64,000 bases of DNA from assembly GCF_018255755.1 (NCBI RefSeq), contig NZ_CP073766.1, positions 2,108,001 through 2,172,000 on the forward strand, in the 5' to 3' direction. Position 1 is the first letter of the stretch, and each line of letters begins with the position of its first letter. The translations under genes were made by a program, and so were the position numbers. The notes under the pieces are model-generated. The model ran no database searches. It was not told the origin of the DNA and saw only the letters and a list, made by a program, of their open reading frames with translations. This document shows, piece after piece, positions 43,025-52,244 of the stretch. The DNA is from Chitinophaga sp. HK235 (lineage in GTDB: Bacteria > Bacteroidota > Bacteroidia > Chitinophagales > Chitinophagaceae).

Positions 43025-43381
43025 ATGAACGGGCAATTAATTACATTGATTGGAAAACTAAAGGACAATTCAATCCTGTTTAAGGATGTGATTGAATTTA
43101 TAGAAAGTCAGTATCAGCACCAACCAACAGCCTTCAAAAATGGGGATGCTTATAATGAGGCAACACAAAATCAGGGTAGTGCCAAAGTTTTTGCTTTCGC
43201 CCAAATAAATAGTCTTTCCAAAGAAGATACACTTTACTTATTTGCAGAACACTATCAGTCGGTATTAAATAATCCCAATGGAAATGACCACCAAAACATC
43301 CGGCAGTTTATGGCTCATGGATGGTCAGGTGTGGTATTCGAAGGTCAGGCACTGGTGCAGAACGAAAAAAATAACCAATGA
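43025..43381 (+). CDS. HopJ-type effector family protein
   Basis: 118 residues from the ATG at 43025; the frame opens 33 codons earlier without conserved residues. The sequence follows the HopJ family: FIESQYQHQPTAFKNGDAY, GSAKVFAFAQINSLSKEDT, YLFAEHYQSVLNNPNGNDH, NIRQFMAHGWSGVVFEG. Despite the name, these proteins are widespread in free-living bacteria and their role is unknown. It overlaps the next hydrolase gene by 4 bp. Confidence 0.9.
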   Translation: MNGQLITLIGKLKDNSILFKDVIEFIESQYQHQPTAFKNGDAYNEATQNQGSAKVFAFAQINSLSKEDTLYLFAEHYQSVLNNPNGNDHQNIRQFMAHGWSGVVFEGQALVQNEKNNQ

Positions 43382-44199
43382 CCCACTGGCATACAGGCAT
43401 CTGCGAAACAAACAACATTAACATACACTATACAAGAACCGGGGGAGACAAACCGCCTCTAATGCTGTTACATGGGTTAATGACTAATGGCTTGTGCTGG
43501 ACAGGTTTGGCTCATACACTGGAGAAAGAATATGATGTAATTATGCCGGATGCCAGAGGACATGGCAAGTCCGGCGTACCTGACTACGGATACCAGTATG
43601 AAGATCATGCAAATGATGTCGCTGGTTTGATAAAAGCCCTGAGACTATCTCCTCCAATCCTGCTTGGACATTCAATGGGAGGAATGACTGCAGCCGTGGT
43701 GGCAGGCCGTAAGCCCAATCTGCTCTCTGGTCTGGTATTAGCTGATCCAACATTCCTGAGTCCAAAAGTTCAGCGGGAAGTTCGGGATAGTGACGTTGCT
43801 GATCAGCATCGGAAGGTGCTGAATATGTCATTGGAAGAAATAATGGCCGAAGCGCGGACCAGACATCCCAACCGGTCATCGGAGACCATTGAGCTATTCG
43901 CCCGGGCCCGACTTCAAACCAGCATGGGCGCTTTTGACGTTCTCACACCACCCAATCCCGATTACAGGCAGTTAGTGATTAACATTGACATTCCAAGCCT
44001 CCTCGTATTTGGTGACCGCGGTGTGGTTTCATCTGTTGTTGCTGAAGAGCTGCAACGGCTTAACGCCAGATTGCAGGTTGAACAAATCAGGGAAGCTGGT
44101 CACAGTCTCCACATGGACCAGCCAGAACGCTTTGCCACTACCGTCAAAAATTTCTTAGGCTCCATTGATACGATGATTGAACCATCAACGCACTGGTAG
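43378..44199 (+). CDS. alpha/beta hydrolase
   Basis: 273 residues. Oxyanion motif HGLMTNGLCWTGLA, nucleophile elbow LGHSMGGMTA, catalytic Asp in VFGDRGVVSS and His in EAGHSLHMDQPERF. Cytoplasmic, no signal peptide. The substrate is unknown; the fold includes esterases, haloalkane dehalogenases and C-C hydrolases. Its start overlaps the end of the HopJ gene (ATGA), so both form one operon, closed by the terminator at 44219. Confidence 0.9.
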   Translation: MTHWHTGICETNNINIHYTRTGGDKPPLMLLHGLMTNGLCWTGLAHTLEKEYDVIMPDARGHGKSGVPDYGYQYEDHANDVAGLIKALRLSPPILLGHSMGGMTAAVVAGRKPNLLSGLVLADPTFLSPKVQREVRDSDVADQHRKVLNMSLEEIMAEARTRHPNRSSETIELFARARLQTSMGAFDVLTPPNPDYRQLVINIDIPSLLVFGDRGVVSSVVAEELQRLNARLQVEQIREAGHSLHMDQPERFATTVKNFLGSIDTMIEPSTHW

Positions 44200-44218
44200 A
44201 CTACCCGATATTTAAAAT

Positions 44219-44251
44219 CCCAAACCCGCTCCATTCGCGGGTTTGGGGTTT
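44219..44251 (+). terminator. terminator after the HopJ-hydrolase operon
   Basis: 11-bp stem CCCAAACCCGC / GCGGGTTTGGG with a 7-base loop, followed by GTTTCTTCT. Confidence 0.85.
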
Positions 44252-44418
44252 CTTCTGTGCCCCCTGTGATACTTTCGGGAGACAACAAATCATCGACCTT
44301 CTCATACATTCAAGCATCCTCCTCAGTCCTGAACCTCCGGAAACACTTCAATTAACTAACTGATATCCAAATCGTAAAACACGCCATCTTATCCACCTTC
44401 AATATACCTAGCAATGCT

Positions 44419-44439
44419 ATGTATTTTGTTATACATTTG
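44419..44439 (+). promoter_or_regulatory. PadR operator-like dyad with overlapping -7 box
   Basis: ATGTAT - 6 - ATACAT (44419-44436) is the ATGT/ACAT dyad favoured by PadR proteins, and TACATTTG (44432-44439) fits the TAnnTTTG box. The ATG follows at 44444, so the transcript would be leaderless or the box is not functional. Confidence 0.5.
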
Positions 44440-44443
44440 AAGT

Positions 44444-44779
44444 ATGAATGAAACCTTTGTAGCAAATTGGAAATCGCAGGTCAAAAAGGGAACATTGACT
44501 TTCATCATCCTGAATATCCTTAAAGGCAATGAATATTACGGCTATGAGCTTATTGAACAGATAAAGCAACATACTGATATGGAAATTGCCGAAGGAACAC
44601 TTTATCCGTTGATGAACAGGTTAAAAGCTGAAAACCTGGTCGATTCAAAGTGGGTAGAACAGGAAACAGGCATCCCCCGGAAATATTATTGTCTGACCTC
44701 CATGGGAGCCAAAACCCTGGCTCAAATGAACGAATACTGGAAAAATCTGGAACGCTCCATCCATAAAATAATCAAATGA
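44444..44779 (+). CDS. PadR family transcriptional regulator
   Basis: 111 residues with the PadR winged helix: QVKKGTLTFIILNILKGNEY, YGYELIEQIKQHTDMEIAEG, TLYPLMNRLKAENLVDSKWV. It overlaps the HAAS gene by 4 bp, the usual PadR-HAAS pairing, and probably represses its own operon through the dyad just upstream. Dissociation signal unknown. Confidence 0.92.
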   Translation: MNETFVANWKSQVKKGTLTFIILNILKGNEYYGYELIEQIKQHTDMEIAEGTLYPLMNRLKAENLVDSKWVEQETGIPRKYYCLTSMGAKTLAQMNEYWKNLERSIHKIIK

Positions 44780-45378
44780 AAATAGAGAACATAAAATTCA
44801 ACCAGCCAGCTTCAAAAAGAGTATATAATGATTACATGAAGCGTGTTAAGAAAGCTACCCGTTCCCTTTCGACAGAAAACCAGGATGATATCTACATGGA
44901 GCTTAACAGTCATATTTTTGAAGCTATTCAACATAAAGACAAGACCAATGAAATAGATTCATTACTGGATATTCTGGAAAAACTGGGGCCTCCGGAAGAA
45001 GTGTTAAAACCGCTGGTAGCCGATAAAAAACTGGAACAAGCCACCAAAACCTTCAACCCCATCCATGTTTTTAAAGCCTTAGTATTAAACATCACCAATG
45101 GTATTTCCTATATCATTTTCCTGGTGCTTTATCTCATGCTATTCGGATTTGTATTCCTGATCATTGCCAAACTGATAAATCCATCCGGAGTAGGATTGTT
45201 TTACAGGGATTCTTCCTTTGTAGTGCTGGGAGTAGCCAGTGATAAGGATCTGGAAGGACTAAGGGAAATACTGGGATTTTGGTTTATTCCCATTATGCTG
45301 TTCGCAATTGTTTTGTTTTATATACTCATCACAGCTCTCTTAAAATTGAAAAAAAGCCTCAATCGCAAACTATGTTAA
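44776..45378 (+). CDS. HAAS-domain membrane protein paired with PadR
   Basis: 200 residues: an N-terminal cytoplasmic HAAS/DUF1700-like domain (YMKRVKKATRSLSTENQDDI, LLDILEKLGPPEEVL), then two hydrophobic regions near the C-terminus (NGISYIIFLVLYLMLFGFVF, FWFIPIMLFAIVLFYILI). Such proteins accompany PadR regulators and may act as membrane signalling partners. It overlaps the serine hydrolase gene by 7 bp. Confidence 0.8.
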   Translation: MKIENIKFNQPASKRVYNDYMKRVKKATRSLSTENQDDIYMELNSHIFEAIQHKDKTNEIDSLLDILEKLGPPEEVLKPLVADKKLEQATKTFNPIHVFKALVLNITNGISYIIFLVLYLMLFGFVFLIIAKLINPSGVGLFYRDSSFVVLGVASDKDLEGLREILGFWFIPIMLFAIVLFYILITALLKLKKSLNRKLC

Positions 45379-46691
45379 AAAGAGTAATTATCGCCGGCCT
45401 GTTGACTATAACAGCCAACGTTTCTTTTTCCCAAAATTTTAACCGCCAACGTTTAGACAGCCTGTTTAATATTCTGGAGGAAAAAGATAAATATATGGGT
45501 AGCATAGCTATTTCACAAAACGGCCAGCCACTATACACAAGAGCTATTGGATATAGTGATATTGAATCTTCCCAAAAAGCAGATACAAAAACCAGATACA
45601 AAATCGGGTCTATCTCCAAAATGTTTACCGCCTCACTTATACTGAAGGCAGTGGAAGAAAATAAATTATCATTGGATCAAACGATTGATAAGTACTATCC
45701 TCAAATCCCGAATGCAAATAAAATAACGATTACACAATTGCTCCGGCACAGAAGCGGTATTCATAACTTCACCGACGACAAGGCTTATCTGACATATAAT
45801 ACGCAGGCCAAATCAGAGAAAGAAATGATGGCGATCATTGCCGGCGCGAAAAGTGATTTTGAACCAGATACACAATCTGAATACAGCAATTCGAACTATG
45901 TTATTCTGTCTTATATCCTGGAGAAGCTCTATGGTAAATCTTATGCAGATATCCTAAAGACTAAAATCACCACACCAGCAGGTTTAACAAGTACTTATTC
46001 CGGAGGCAAAACCGATCTCAAAAAAAATGAGAGTTACTCCTACAAATTTAATGATAAATGGACTAAAGAAACAGAAACGGATCCGTCCATACCACTGGGA
46101 GCAGGAGCAATCATGTCAACTCCCACAGACTTAACCGTTTTCATTGAAAAACTTTTTGCCGGCAAAATCGTTTCAGAAAGATCATTGGATTCCATGAAAA
46201 CCATCGACGGAAAGTATGGAATGGGAATGTTTAAACTTCCTTATTTCGAAAAGTACTGTTACGGACATACAGGAGGGATTGATGGGTTCCAATCAGTCTT
46301 GGTATATTTTCCCGCAGAGAAACTTTCCGTGGCCATCACTTCAAACGGATTGATATATGCAAACAACGATATACTTCTATGCGCATTAAGCTGCTATTTC
46401 AACAAGCCATTTGACATACCAACTTTTAAAACCATAGCGCTAAACCCTGAAGCACTAGATCAGTTTTCAGGCAACTACGCCAGTACCCAAATTCCTTTAA
46501 AACTCCAGATAACAAAGGCTGGAAACAAACTATATGGCCAGGCCACTGGACAATCATCCTTTCCGCTGGATGCAATATCTGCAAACACTTTTCAATTTGA
46601 AAAAGCGGGTATAGTCATTGAATTTAATACAGAAAAAAAGCAACTGACTTTAAAGCAGAGAGGACAAGTATTTCTGTTTACAAAAGAATAA
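45372..46691 (+). CDS. exported serine hydrolase, class C beta-lactamase-like
   Basis: 439 residues from the ATG at 45372. A signal peptide (VIIAGLLTITANVSFS) is followed by SxxK at Ser80-Lys83 (IGSISKMFTASL), YxN at Tyr171-Asn173 (YSNSNYVILSYI) and HTG (YGHTGGIDGFQS), the three motifs of penicillin-recognising hydrolases. Such proteins are D-aminopeptidases, esterases or beta-lactamases. It is co-transcribed with PadR and HAAS genes, which suggests regulated expression in response to envelope or drug stress. Confidence 0.9.
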   Translation: MLKRVIIAGLLTITANVSFSQNFNRQRLDSLFNILEEKDKYMGSIAISQNGQPLYTRAIGYSDIESSQKADTKTRYKIGSISKMFTASLILKAVEENKLSLDQTIDKYYPQIPNANKITITQLLRHRSGIHNFTDDKAYLTYNTQAKSEKEMMAIIAGAKSDFEPDTQSEYSNSNYVILSYILEKLYGKSYADILKTKITTPAGLTSTYSGGKTDLKKNESYSYKFNDKWTKETETDPSIPLGAGAIMSTPTDLTVFIEKLFAGKIVSERSLDSMKTIDGKYGMGMFKLPYFEKYCYGHTGGIDGFQSVLVYFPAEKLSVAITSNGLIYANNDILLCALSCYFNKPFDIPTFKTIALNPEALDQFSGNYASTQIPLKLQITKAGNKLYGQATGQSSFPLDAISANTFQFEKAGIVIEFNTEKKQLTLKQRGQVFLFTKE

Positions 46692-46761
46692 TCGGGGCTG
46701 ACCCAAGTGCGTAAAAATGAGAAGACGGATCATGTGATTATAAACCTGCCCCTTTTAATCC

Positions 46762-46803
46762 GGCCCCACGGGCTGCCTTGAGAACAAGGTAGCCCGTGGG
46801 GCC
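46762..46803. terminator. bidirectional terminator, long stem
   Basis: 19-bp stem (arms 46762-46780 and 46785-46803; one G.T pair) with an AGAA loop, core GGCCCCACGGGCT. It separates the convergent serine hydrolase and dxs genes. Confidence 0.85.
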
Positions 46804-46834
46804 AGCGTTTTAGATATAATGCATAAGTGAGTTG

Positions 46835-48769
46835 TCAGCATTGAATACTGTTGCCTGAAACCTTTTCAAGGTTTTGGGAATGTATAGCAAGTCGTCTAAC
46901 CAGGCTGATGATCCCTTTTTTATCATAACCATATAATTCATGAAGTTGCTGCTGTGTACCCTGTACCGCGAAGGTGTCTGGCAGCCCCAATCGCTTTAAG
47001 GTAACATGGTAACCATGCTCCACTATAAATTCCATCACAGCACTCCCTACACCCCCTGAGATACAACCATCTTCGATAGTGATCACCTTGGAAAACTGGC
47101 GGAATACCTCATGTAGTAATGCCTCATCAAGTGGTTTAAAGAATCGGAGATCATAGTGGGCTACGTTCAATTGATACCCTTCCAGCTCCTCGCAGGCTTC
47201 TTTTACGTATTGTCCCACCGGGCCAAGGGAAAGAATGGCGATATCCTTACCGGGTCTGATCTTTCTTCCCTTTCCTATTTCCAGTTTTCTGAAACCGGAG
47301 GACGCAGGCGTTGATACTCCCGGCCCCTTGGGATAGCGAATGGCAAATGGTCCGCTTCCCTTGCTGGCCTGCGCCGTAAAGAGAAGATTTCTGAAGTCTT
47401 CCAGGTCCATGGGGGAAGCACCAATGATGTCAGGCACGCACCTTAGAAAGGCAATGTCAAATGCACCGTGATGTGTTGGCCCATCCGGGCCTACGACACC
47501 CGCCCGGTCAATACATAATATGACGTTCAGCTTTTGCAGGGCTACGTCGTGGATGACCTGATCATAGGCACGCTGTAAAAAAGTGGAGTATATCGTGCAA
47601 AAAGGTATCATTCCATCAGCGGCGAGGCCGGCCGAAAAAGTAACTGCATGTTGTTCGGTGATGCCTACGTCAAAAACACGTTCAGGCATTTCCTTCTTCA
47701 TGCTGGTTAGTGCACTTCCCGATAACATCGCAGGTGTTACCGCCATAATCTTCGGGTTTCTATTTGCCAGTTCAATTAAGGTATCGCCGAATACTGACTG
47801 GAAAGTGACAACCTGATCTGCAACCGTCTCCACATCCAATGTCGCACCTGTAAATCTGTCGAATTTTCTTGGTGCATGCCATTTCGCTTTATCGGCCATC
47901 GCTGGGGCAAAACCTTTCCCTTTGGTCGTTACACAATGTAATAACCTGGGCCCGGGTATATGTTTCAGTTTTTCCAATACATTGATCAGCTTTTTAAGAT
48001 CATGCCCATCGACGGGACCAAAATACCGGATGTTCAGCGCTTCGAAAAGATTACTGTAACGCAATAGTCCACCTTTCACGGTTTTTTGAAGCTTCCGTAC
48101 CATATCCACAGGCCACTTGTCTGGCTGCCCGGGATGTGATAACAACTTCCTGATATGCAACTTTAACGCATTATAGTGCTTGCCGGTAGCTAGTTCCGTA
48201 AGATAGTTCTGTAAAGCACCCGTATTGGCATCGATCGACATATTATTGTCGTTCAGTATCACCAGCATATTTGGCTGTTCATACCCGGTATTATTCAATG
48301 CTTCAAACGCCTGCCCTGCCGTCATAGCCCCGTCACCGATTACCGCAATGTGTTGGCGTGTATTTTCATCGCGGTATCTGGCCGCACAGGCCATGCCCAG
48401 TATGGCCGAAATAGAGGTGGAAGAATGGCCGGTTCCGAAGGCGTCGAATACACTCTCCTCCCTGCTTGGAAAACCGCTGATCCCACCCAGTAACCTGTTG
48501 GAATAAAAACGGCTCTTCCTTCCTGTCAACAATTTATGCGGATACGCTTGGTGACCAACATCCCAAACAAGTTTGTCTTCCGGCGTATTAAATACATAAT
48601 GCAGTGCAACCGTAAGTTCCACAACACCGAGACTGGAACTGAAATGACCTCCATTCGAGGCAACATGATCAATTAAAAAAGACCTCAGTTCCTCGCAAAG
48701 GTCTTGCAGAGACGAAACGGGTAGGTTTCGCAGATCATCTGGTGTATCAATATTATAATTTCCGGGCAT
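46835..48769 (-). CDS. dxs: 1-deoxy-D-xylulose-5-phosphate synthase
   Basis: 644 residues, normal length. Thiamine diphosphate and active-site motifs are intact: WDVGHQAYPHKLLTGR, GDGAMTAGQAFEALNN, ILNDNNMSID, VGITEQHAVTFSAGLA and RAGVVGPDGPTHHGAFD. It joins pyruvate and glyceraldehyde 3-phosphate to DXP, the entry to MEP isoprenoid synthesis and a precursor of thiamine and, in DXP-dependent organisms, PLP. It is divergent from a MocR-type PLP regulator. Confidence 0.96.
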   Translation of the reverse strand: MPGNYNIDTPDDLRNLPVSSLQDLCEELRSFLIDHVASNGGHFSSSLGVVELTVALHYVFNTPEDKLVWDVGHQAYPHKLLTGRKSRFYSNRLLGGISGFPSREESVFDAFGTGHSSTSISAILGMACAARYRDENTRQHIAVIGDGAMTAGQAFEALNNTGYEQPNMLVILNDNNMSIDANTGALQNYLTELATGKHYNALKLHIRKLLSHPGQPDKWPVDMVRKLQKTVKGGLLRYSNLFEALNIRYFGPVDGHDLKKLINVLEKLKHIPGPRLLHCVTTKGKGFAPAMADKAKWHAPRKFDRFTGATLDVETVADQVVTFQSVFGDTLIELANRNPKIMAVTPAMLSGSALTSMKKEMPERVFDVGITEQHAVTFSAGLAADGMIPFCTIYSTFLQRAYDQVIHDVALQKLNVILCIDRAGVVGPDGPTHHGAFDIAFLRCVPDIIGASPMDLEDFRNLLFTAQASKGSGPFAIRYPKGPGVSTPASSGFRKLEIGKGRKIRPGKDIAILSLGPVGQYVKEACEELEGYQLNVAHYDLRFFKPLDEALLHEVFRQFSKVITIEDGCISGGVGSAVMEFIVEHGYHVTLKRLGLPDTFAVQGTQQQLHELYGYDKKGIISLVRRLAIHSQNLEKVSGNSIQC

Positions 48770-48808
48770 TCAGCATTCTTTCCCGCAAATTTAAATCGCT
48801 TACATTTA

Positions 48809-48847
48809 CAGTACAGACACAGAATACATATAAATTACCAGTACAGA
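48809..48847. promoter_or_regulatory. 9-bp direct repeats in the dxs-mocR gap
   Basis: CAGTACAGA occurs at 48809-48817 and 48839-48847, exactly 30 bp apart, close to three helical turns. The second copy ends one base before the MocR ATG. MocR/PdxR proteins are known to bind direct repeats, so this is a likely operator for autoregulation and for dxs. Confidence 0.55.
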
Positions 48848-48848
48848 T

Positions 48849-50255
48849 ATGAAGGTGTATAAATTCGAAGCCTTTACCAACGCCATTGAAAAAAACATAC
48901 GCGAGGGCGTTTTCAAACCCGGACATAAATTGCCGTCTGTCCGCGATCTGAAGGAGCAATATCAAACAAGCATCAGCACTATACAGCAGGGATATGAGTA
49001 TCTGGTCGCCCGCGGATTGGTGGAGAGCGTGCCCAAATCGGGCTATTATGTCAGTAACAGACCGGACCTATCAAATCAACAGGTGAAGGCCAAACACCGG
49101 CCGGTAGCCAGGGACGCCATTTTTAAACATCATCTTGGACTTACGACCTCGCTGAAGGCAGGACGCAAATTCTCAGAATTTAATGTAGCGGCTCCCGGCG
49201 ATCTGTTAATACCTCAAAAATTACTGCTCCGTACCATGCAACAGGTGATCAGGGAGCAGGGCGCCACTTTGCTACGCTACTACCCTTCAAATGGATCGAT
49301 AGAACTAAAGGAGAATATCCTAAAAAAAGCAGCTATTCATCAAACCATTATAAATCCCGACGAACTGCTTATTACCGATGGCGCATTACAGGCATTACAC
49401 ATCGCTTTAGCTGCTGTGTGCAATGCAGGCGACGTGATAGCTGTTGAGTGCCCTTGTGTATTTTCAGTACTGGAAGTTATAAGGGTACTCCATCTCAGGG
49501 TTATCGAAATCCCGGTTGACCCATATACCGGATTTGATGTTGACTTTTTGAGAAAGGCCTGCCGCAGCAATGCTATTAAAGCCGTAATCGTAACGCCCAA
49601 TTTCCATAACCCTACCGGGATATTACTGACCGATGAACAAAAGCTGGCACTGCTGTCCGTTGCACATCAATATAATGTTGCGCTTATAGAGAATGATGTC
49701 TATGGAGACCTGAACTTCCACGGGCACCGACCTTCCATCATAAAAAGATTTGATGACAGCGGACTAGTGTTATCATACTCGTCTTATGCGAAAACATTGG
49801 CGCCGGGAATACGGGTCGGTTGGTTGGCAGCGGGGAAATTTATGCAACGTGCAGAACAGATCAAGTTTGCATTGGGTAGTACCGTCTCTCCCTTGTACCA
49901 GGAAACTGTCAACCGCTTGTTAGCCAGCAACAGTTATGATCGGCATGTTCGTTCATTCAGAATGCAGTTGGCAAAGAATGCGCACTTTGCCATTAATCTA
50001 CTATCAGCTTATTTCCCGGAAAAGACCTCGGTCCTCAGACCTTCGGGCGGATACAATATCTGGGTGAAGATGCCAGATGATACAGATATGGTTCACTTCT
50101 ATGATCAATGTGAGAAAATCGGAGTAAGGTTTACCCCAGGTTACACATTCTCCTTTTCAGGAGCTTTCGACAAGCATTTCAGGATAGTCTTTGCAGATAA
50201 ATTTTCTCCCAAAAGGATGGAGGCCATCCGGCTGGCCGGACAGCGGGCGCGATAG
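48849..50255 (+). CDS. MocR/PdxR-type regulator: GntR domain fused to aminotransferase fold
   Basis: 468 residues. The GntR winged helix is at 1-70 (GVFKPGHKLPSVRDLKEQYQ, SISTIQQGYEYLVARGLVES), and the rest is a fold-type I PLP aminotransferase domain with LITDGALQALHIAL, NFHNPTGIL and the PLP-lysine region YSSYAKTLAPGIRVGW. Such proteins use PLP as a sensed ligand. It is divergent from dxs and first of a run with a GNAT and an MFS gene. Confidence 0.92.
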   Translation: MKVYKFEAFTNAIEKNIREGVFKPGHKLPSVRDLKEQYQTSISTIQQGYEYLVARGLVESVPKSGYYVSNRPDLSNQQVKAKHRPVARDAIFKHHLGLTTSLKAGRKFSEFNVAAPGDLLIPQKLLLRTMQQVIREQGATLLRYYPSNGSIELKENILKKAAIHQTIINPDELLITDGALQALHIALAAVCNAGDVIAVECPCVFSVLEVIRVLHLRVIEIPVDPYTGFDVDFLRKACRSNAIKAVIVTPNFHNPTGILLTDEQKLALLSVAHQYNVALIENDVYGDLNFHGHRPSIIKRFDDSGLVLSYSSYAKTLAPGIRVGWLAAGKFMQRAEQIKFALGSTVSPLYQETVNRLLASNSYDRHVRSFRMQLAKNAHFAINLLSAYFPEKTSVLRPSGGYNIWVKMPDDTDMVHFYDQCEKIGVRFTPGYTFSFSGAFDKHFRIVFADKFSPKRMEAIRLAGQRAR

Positions 50256-50341
50256 CATCTGTACTGCTTATAATTTCAAAATGTGTACCGTCTGTGATTC
50301 GGGGAAGCGTGATAGATTTGCCTGTATAATTGCGACAGGAT

Positions 50342-50848
50342 ATGAATATCATCACGAAATTTACAGTGGTTACGAAACAGGGAATGGAAGCGCTTTTGAT
50401 GCTGACAAAGGAACTGGCCATAGAGAAGTACTCAACCCTTCTCGAACAAAAAGTATTAGACAGCTATATCCTCAAAAATTTTAATGAGCAGGCCCTGGTA
50501 GCTGAAATCAACAGTATATCTAACCAGTGGCTGATAGTTTATGTGGATGATCAGCCTGCAGGATATGCGTGTATCACCTCTAAGGGTAAACGACCGCAGC
50601 CCCTGGAAGGTAAACGGGCTGCCCGCATCGTGGATTTCGGTGTGCTAAAAAAATATCCGGCGCCTGCTGTCAGAGATGCTCTGCTTGAAAAATGCCTTAC
50701 TGTCTGCAAACCATATGAAAATGTATGGATAACTGAATATGCCGACAATCCATTGATTGAGCTTTTTGAAAACAAAGGATTCGCCAGGCAACATACAACC
50801 GGGCAGCTTGATGAATTACCGTTGGCCTCCGTGTGTTTGATCGCGTAA
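50342..50848 (+). CDS. GNAT family N-acetyltransferase
   Basis: 168 residues from ATG at 50342. The acetyltransferase pattern is visible (QWLIVYVDDQPAGYACI, ARIVDFGVLKKYPAPAVRDA, LIELFENKGFARQ). The acetyl-CoA loop is atypical, so the substrate cannot be guessed. It lies 86 bp after the MocR gene and 40 bp before the MFS gene. Confidence 0.75.
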   Translation: MNIITKFTVVTKQGMEALLMLTKELAIEKYSTLLEQKVLDSYILKNFNEQALVAEINSISNQWLIVYVDDQPAGYACITSKGKRPQPLEGKRAARIVDFGVLKKYPAPAVRDALLEKCLTVCKPYENVWITEYADNPLIELFENKGFARQHTTGQLDELPLASVCLIA

Positions 50849-50888
50849 ACGTTATTAGTGCACTGACTATAGCCAAACGGAAGTTCAA

Positions 50889-52097
50889 ATGGAATTAAGT
50901 AAGAAAATCACAGCTGCCGGCGTAGAGGTAGGTACACAAGGCAAAGCCACCATGTTGCCCGTATTGGTTGTTTCACTGGCTACTTTTATCATATTTTTCC
51001 AAGGGTTGATGGTAGCTCCTTTGTTGCCCATGTTATCGGAACATTTCAAGACAACAGTCAGGCACGTAAGTTTTATAGAACCATCATACCTGCTGGGTTA
51101 TGGCCTTTTCACACTATTTTATGCCCCCTTAAGTGACAGGCTGGGAAGATTTAAAGTCATCATTTTATCCCTGCTGTTGTTTACCGTTCTGACGCTAGCC
51201 ACTACCATTGTTGGGGACATCAACCAGATGATCCTCTTACGGTTGCTGACAGGAATGGGAGCAGCCGGTGTGGCGCCTACTACCATTAGCTGGATCAGTG
51301 ACACCTATCCCTACGAACGAAGAGGACATGCACTCGGCATTTTCTTTGGCTGTATGGCAGGCGGCACTGCCCTTGGCTCCAGCGTGGGCGCACTGTTTTC
51401 TTCACTGATTGGCTGGAGATGGCTATTTGTTGGTGTTGCAACAGCCGGTTTTGCCATTTCGATCATGATCATCGTGTTGAGAAACTGGTTATTTGACACA
51501 TCTGAGAAGGCTATAAGTCAGAAGAATATTCTGGCATCCTTCCACACCATCCTCTCACAAAAACGGGCCAGGTGGGGTTATTGTTATGTCATGTTCAACG
51601 GTATGTTTCACAGCGGGATCTTCGCATGGTTAGGATATTTTTTTTATAAAAACTATGGGTCCAATGAAATGCAGATCGGCCTGGCTTTGCTCGGCTATGG
51701 CATTCCCGGGCTATTGCTGGGACCTTTTCTGGGGAAACTGGCAGATCGCTACGGCAGGAGTAAGATCATACCGCTGGGCATCTTCGTTGGTTCGTTAGCG
51801 GTACTGCTGCTTAGTCAGCAATTCAGCCTGGCGGCTTCGTGTTTGCTTGTTACCCTTTTATCACTCGGCTTTGATCTTTCGCATCCGTTGTTTGCAGCGA
51901 TCATTACTACCTATAGTACCAACAAAGGCGCTGCGACGGGGCTCTTTGCCTTTTTTCTATTCCTGGGATACGGACTTGGAAGTTTAGTATTGAGCCTGAT
52001 CGTTAACATCGGACTGGAAAAAGCCTTCCAGCTATACGGCATGTGCGCACTTATCGCGAGCGTGGTGGCGGTGTTTGTTTTCAGAAAAGAGAGGTGA
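50889..52097 (+). CDS. MFS transporter, drug/metabolite efflux type
   Basis: 402 residues with twelve hydrophobic segments and the motif-A sequence APLSDRLGRFKVIILS. The N-terminal part (MVAPLLPMLSEHFKTTVRHV) is typical of DHA1 exporters. It follows the GNAT gene and may export the acetylated product or a PLP-pathway compound; this is inferred from neighbours only. Confidence 0.85.
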   Translation: MELSKKITAAGVEVGTQGKATMLPVLVVSLATFIIFFQGLMVAPLLPMLSEHFKTTVRHVSFIEPSYLLGYGLFTLFYAPLSDRLGRFKVIILSLLLFTVLTLATTIVGDINQMILLRLLTGMGAAGVAPTTISWISDTYPYERRGHALGIFFGCMAGGTALGSSVGALFSSLIGWRWLFVGVATAGFAISIMIIVLRNWLFDTSEKAISQKNILASFHTILSQKRARWGYCYVMFNGMFHSGIFAWLGYFFYKNYGSNEMQIGLALLGYGIPGLLLGPFLGKLADRYGRSKIIPLGIFVGSLAVLLLSQQFSLAASCLLVTLLSLGFDLSHPLFAAIITTYSTNKGAATGLFAFFLFLGYGLGSLVLSLIVNIGLEKAFQLYGMCALIASVVAVFVFRKER

Positions 52098-52244
52098 CGA
52101 TATCAAGACCGGTGGATGAAAAAAGCCTTCAAATCTACGACCTGGCCATTATACAGCTTGCTGAATAGATATACTATTTGTCAGGGTTCACTTACCCTGG
52201 AATCCTGGTCGAATATACAATGCGAGGATATGTTTTTGATAGTA

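Noticed and set aside
43025..43381. HopJ protein as evidence for a type III secretion system
   Set aside because: HopJ-family proteins occur in many bacteria without such a system, and no secretion genes are present here.
52182..52199. 6-bp hairpin as terminator between the MFS and GNAT genes
   Set aside because: The stem is short and no T-run follows on either strand.
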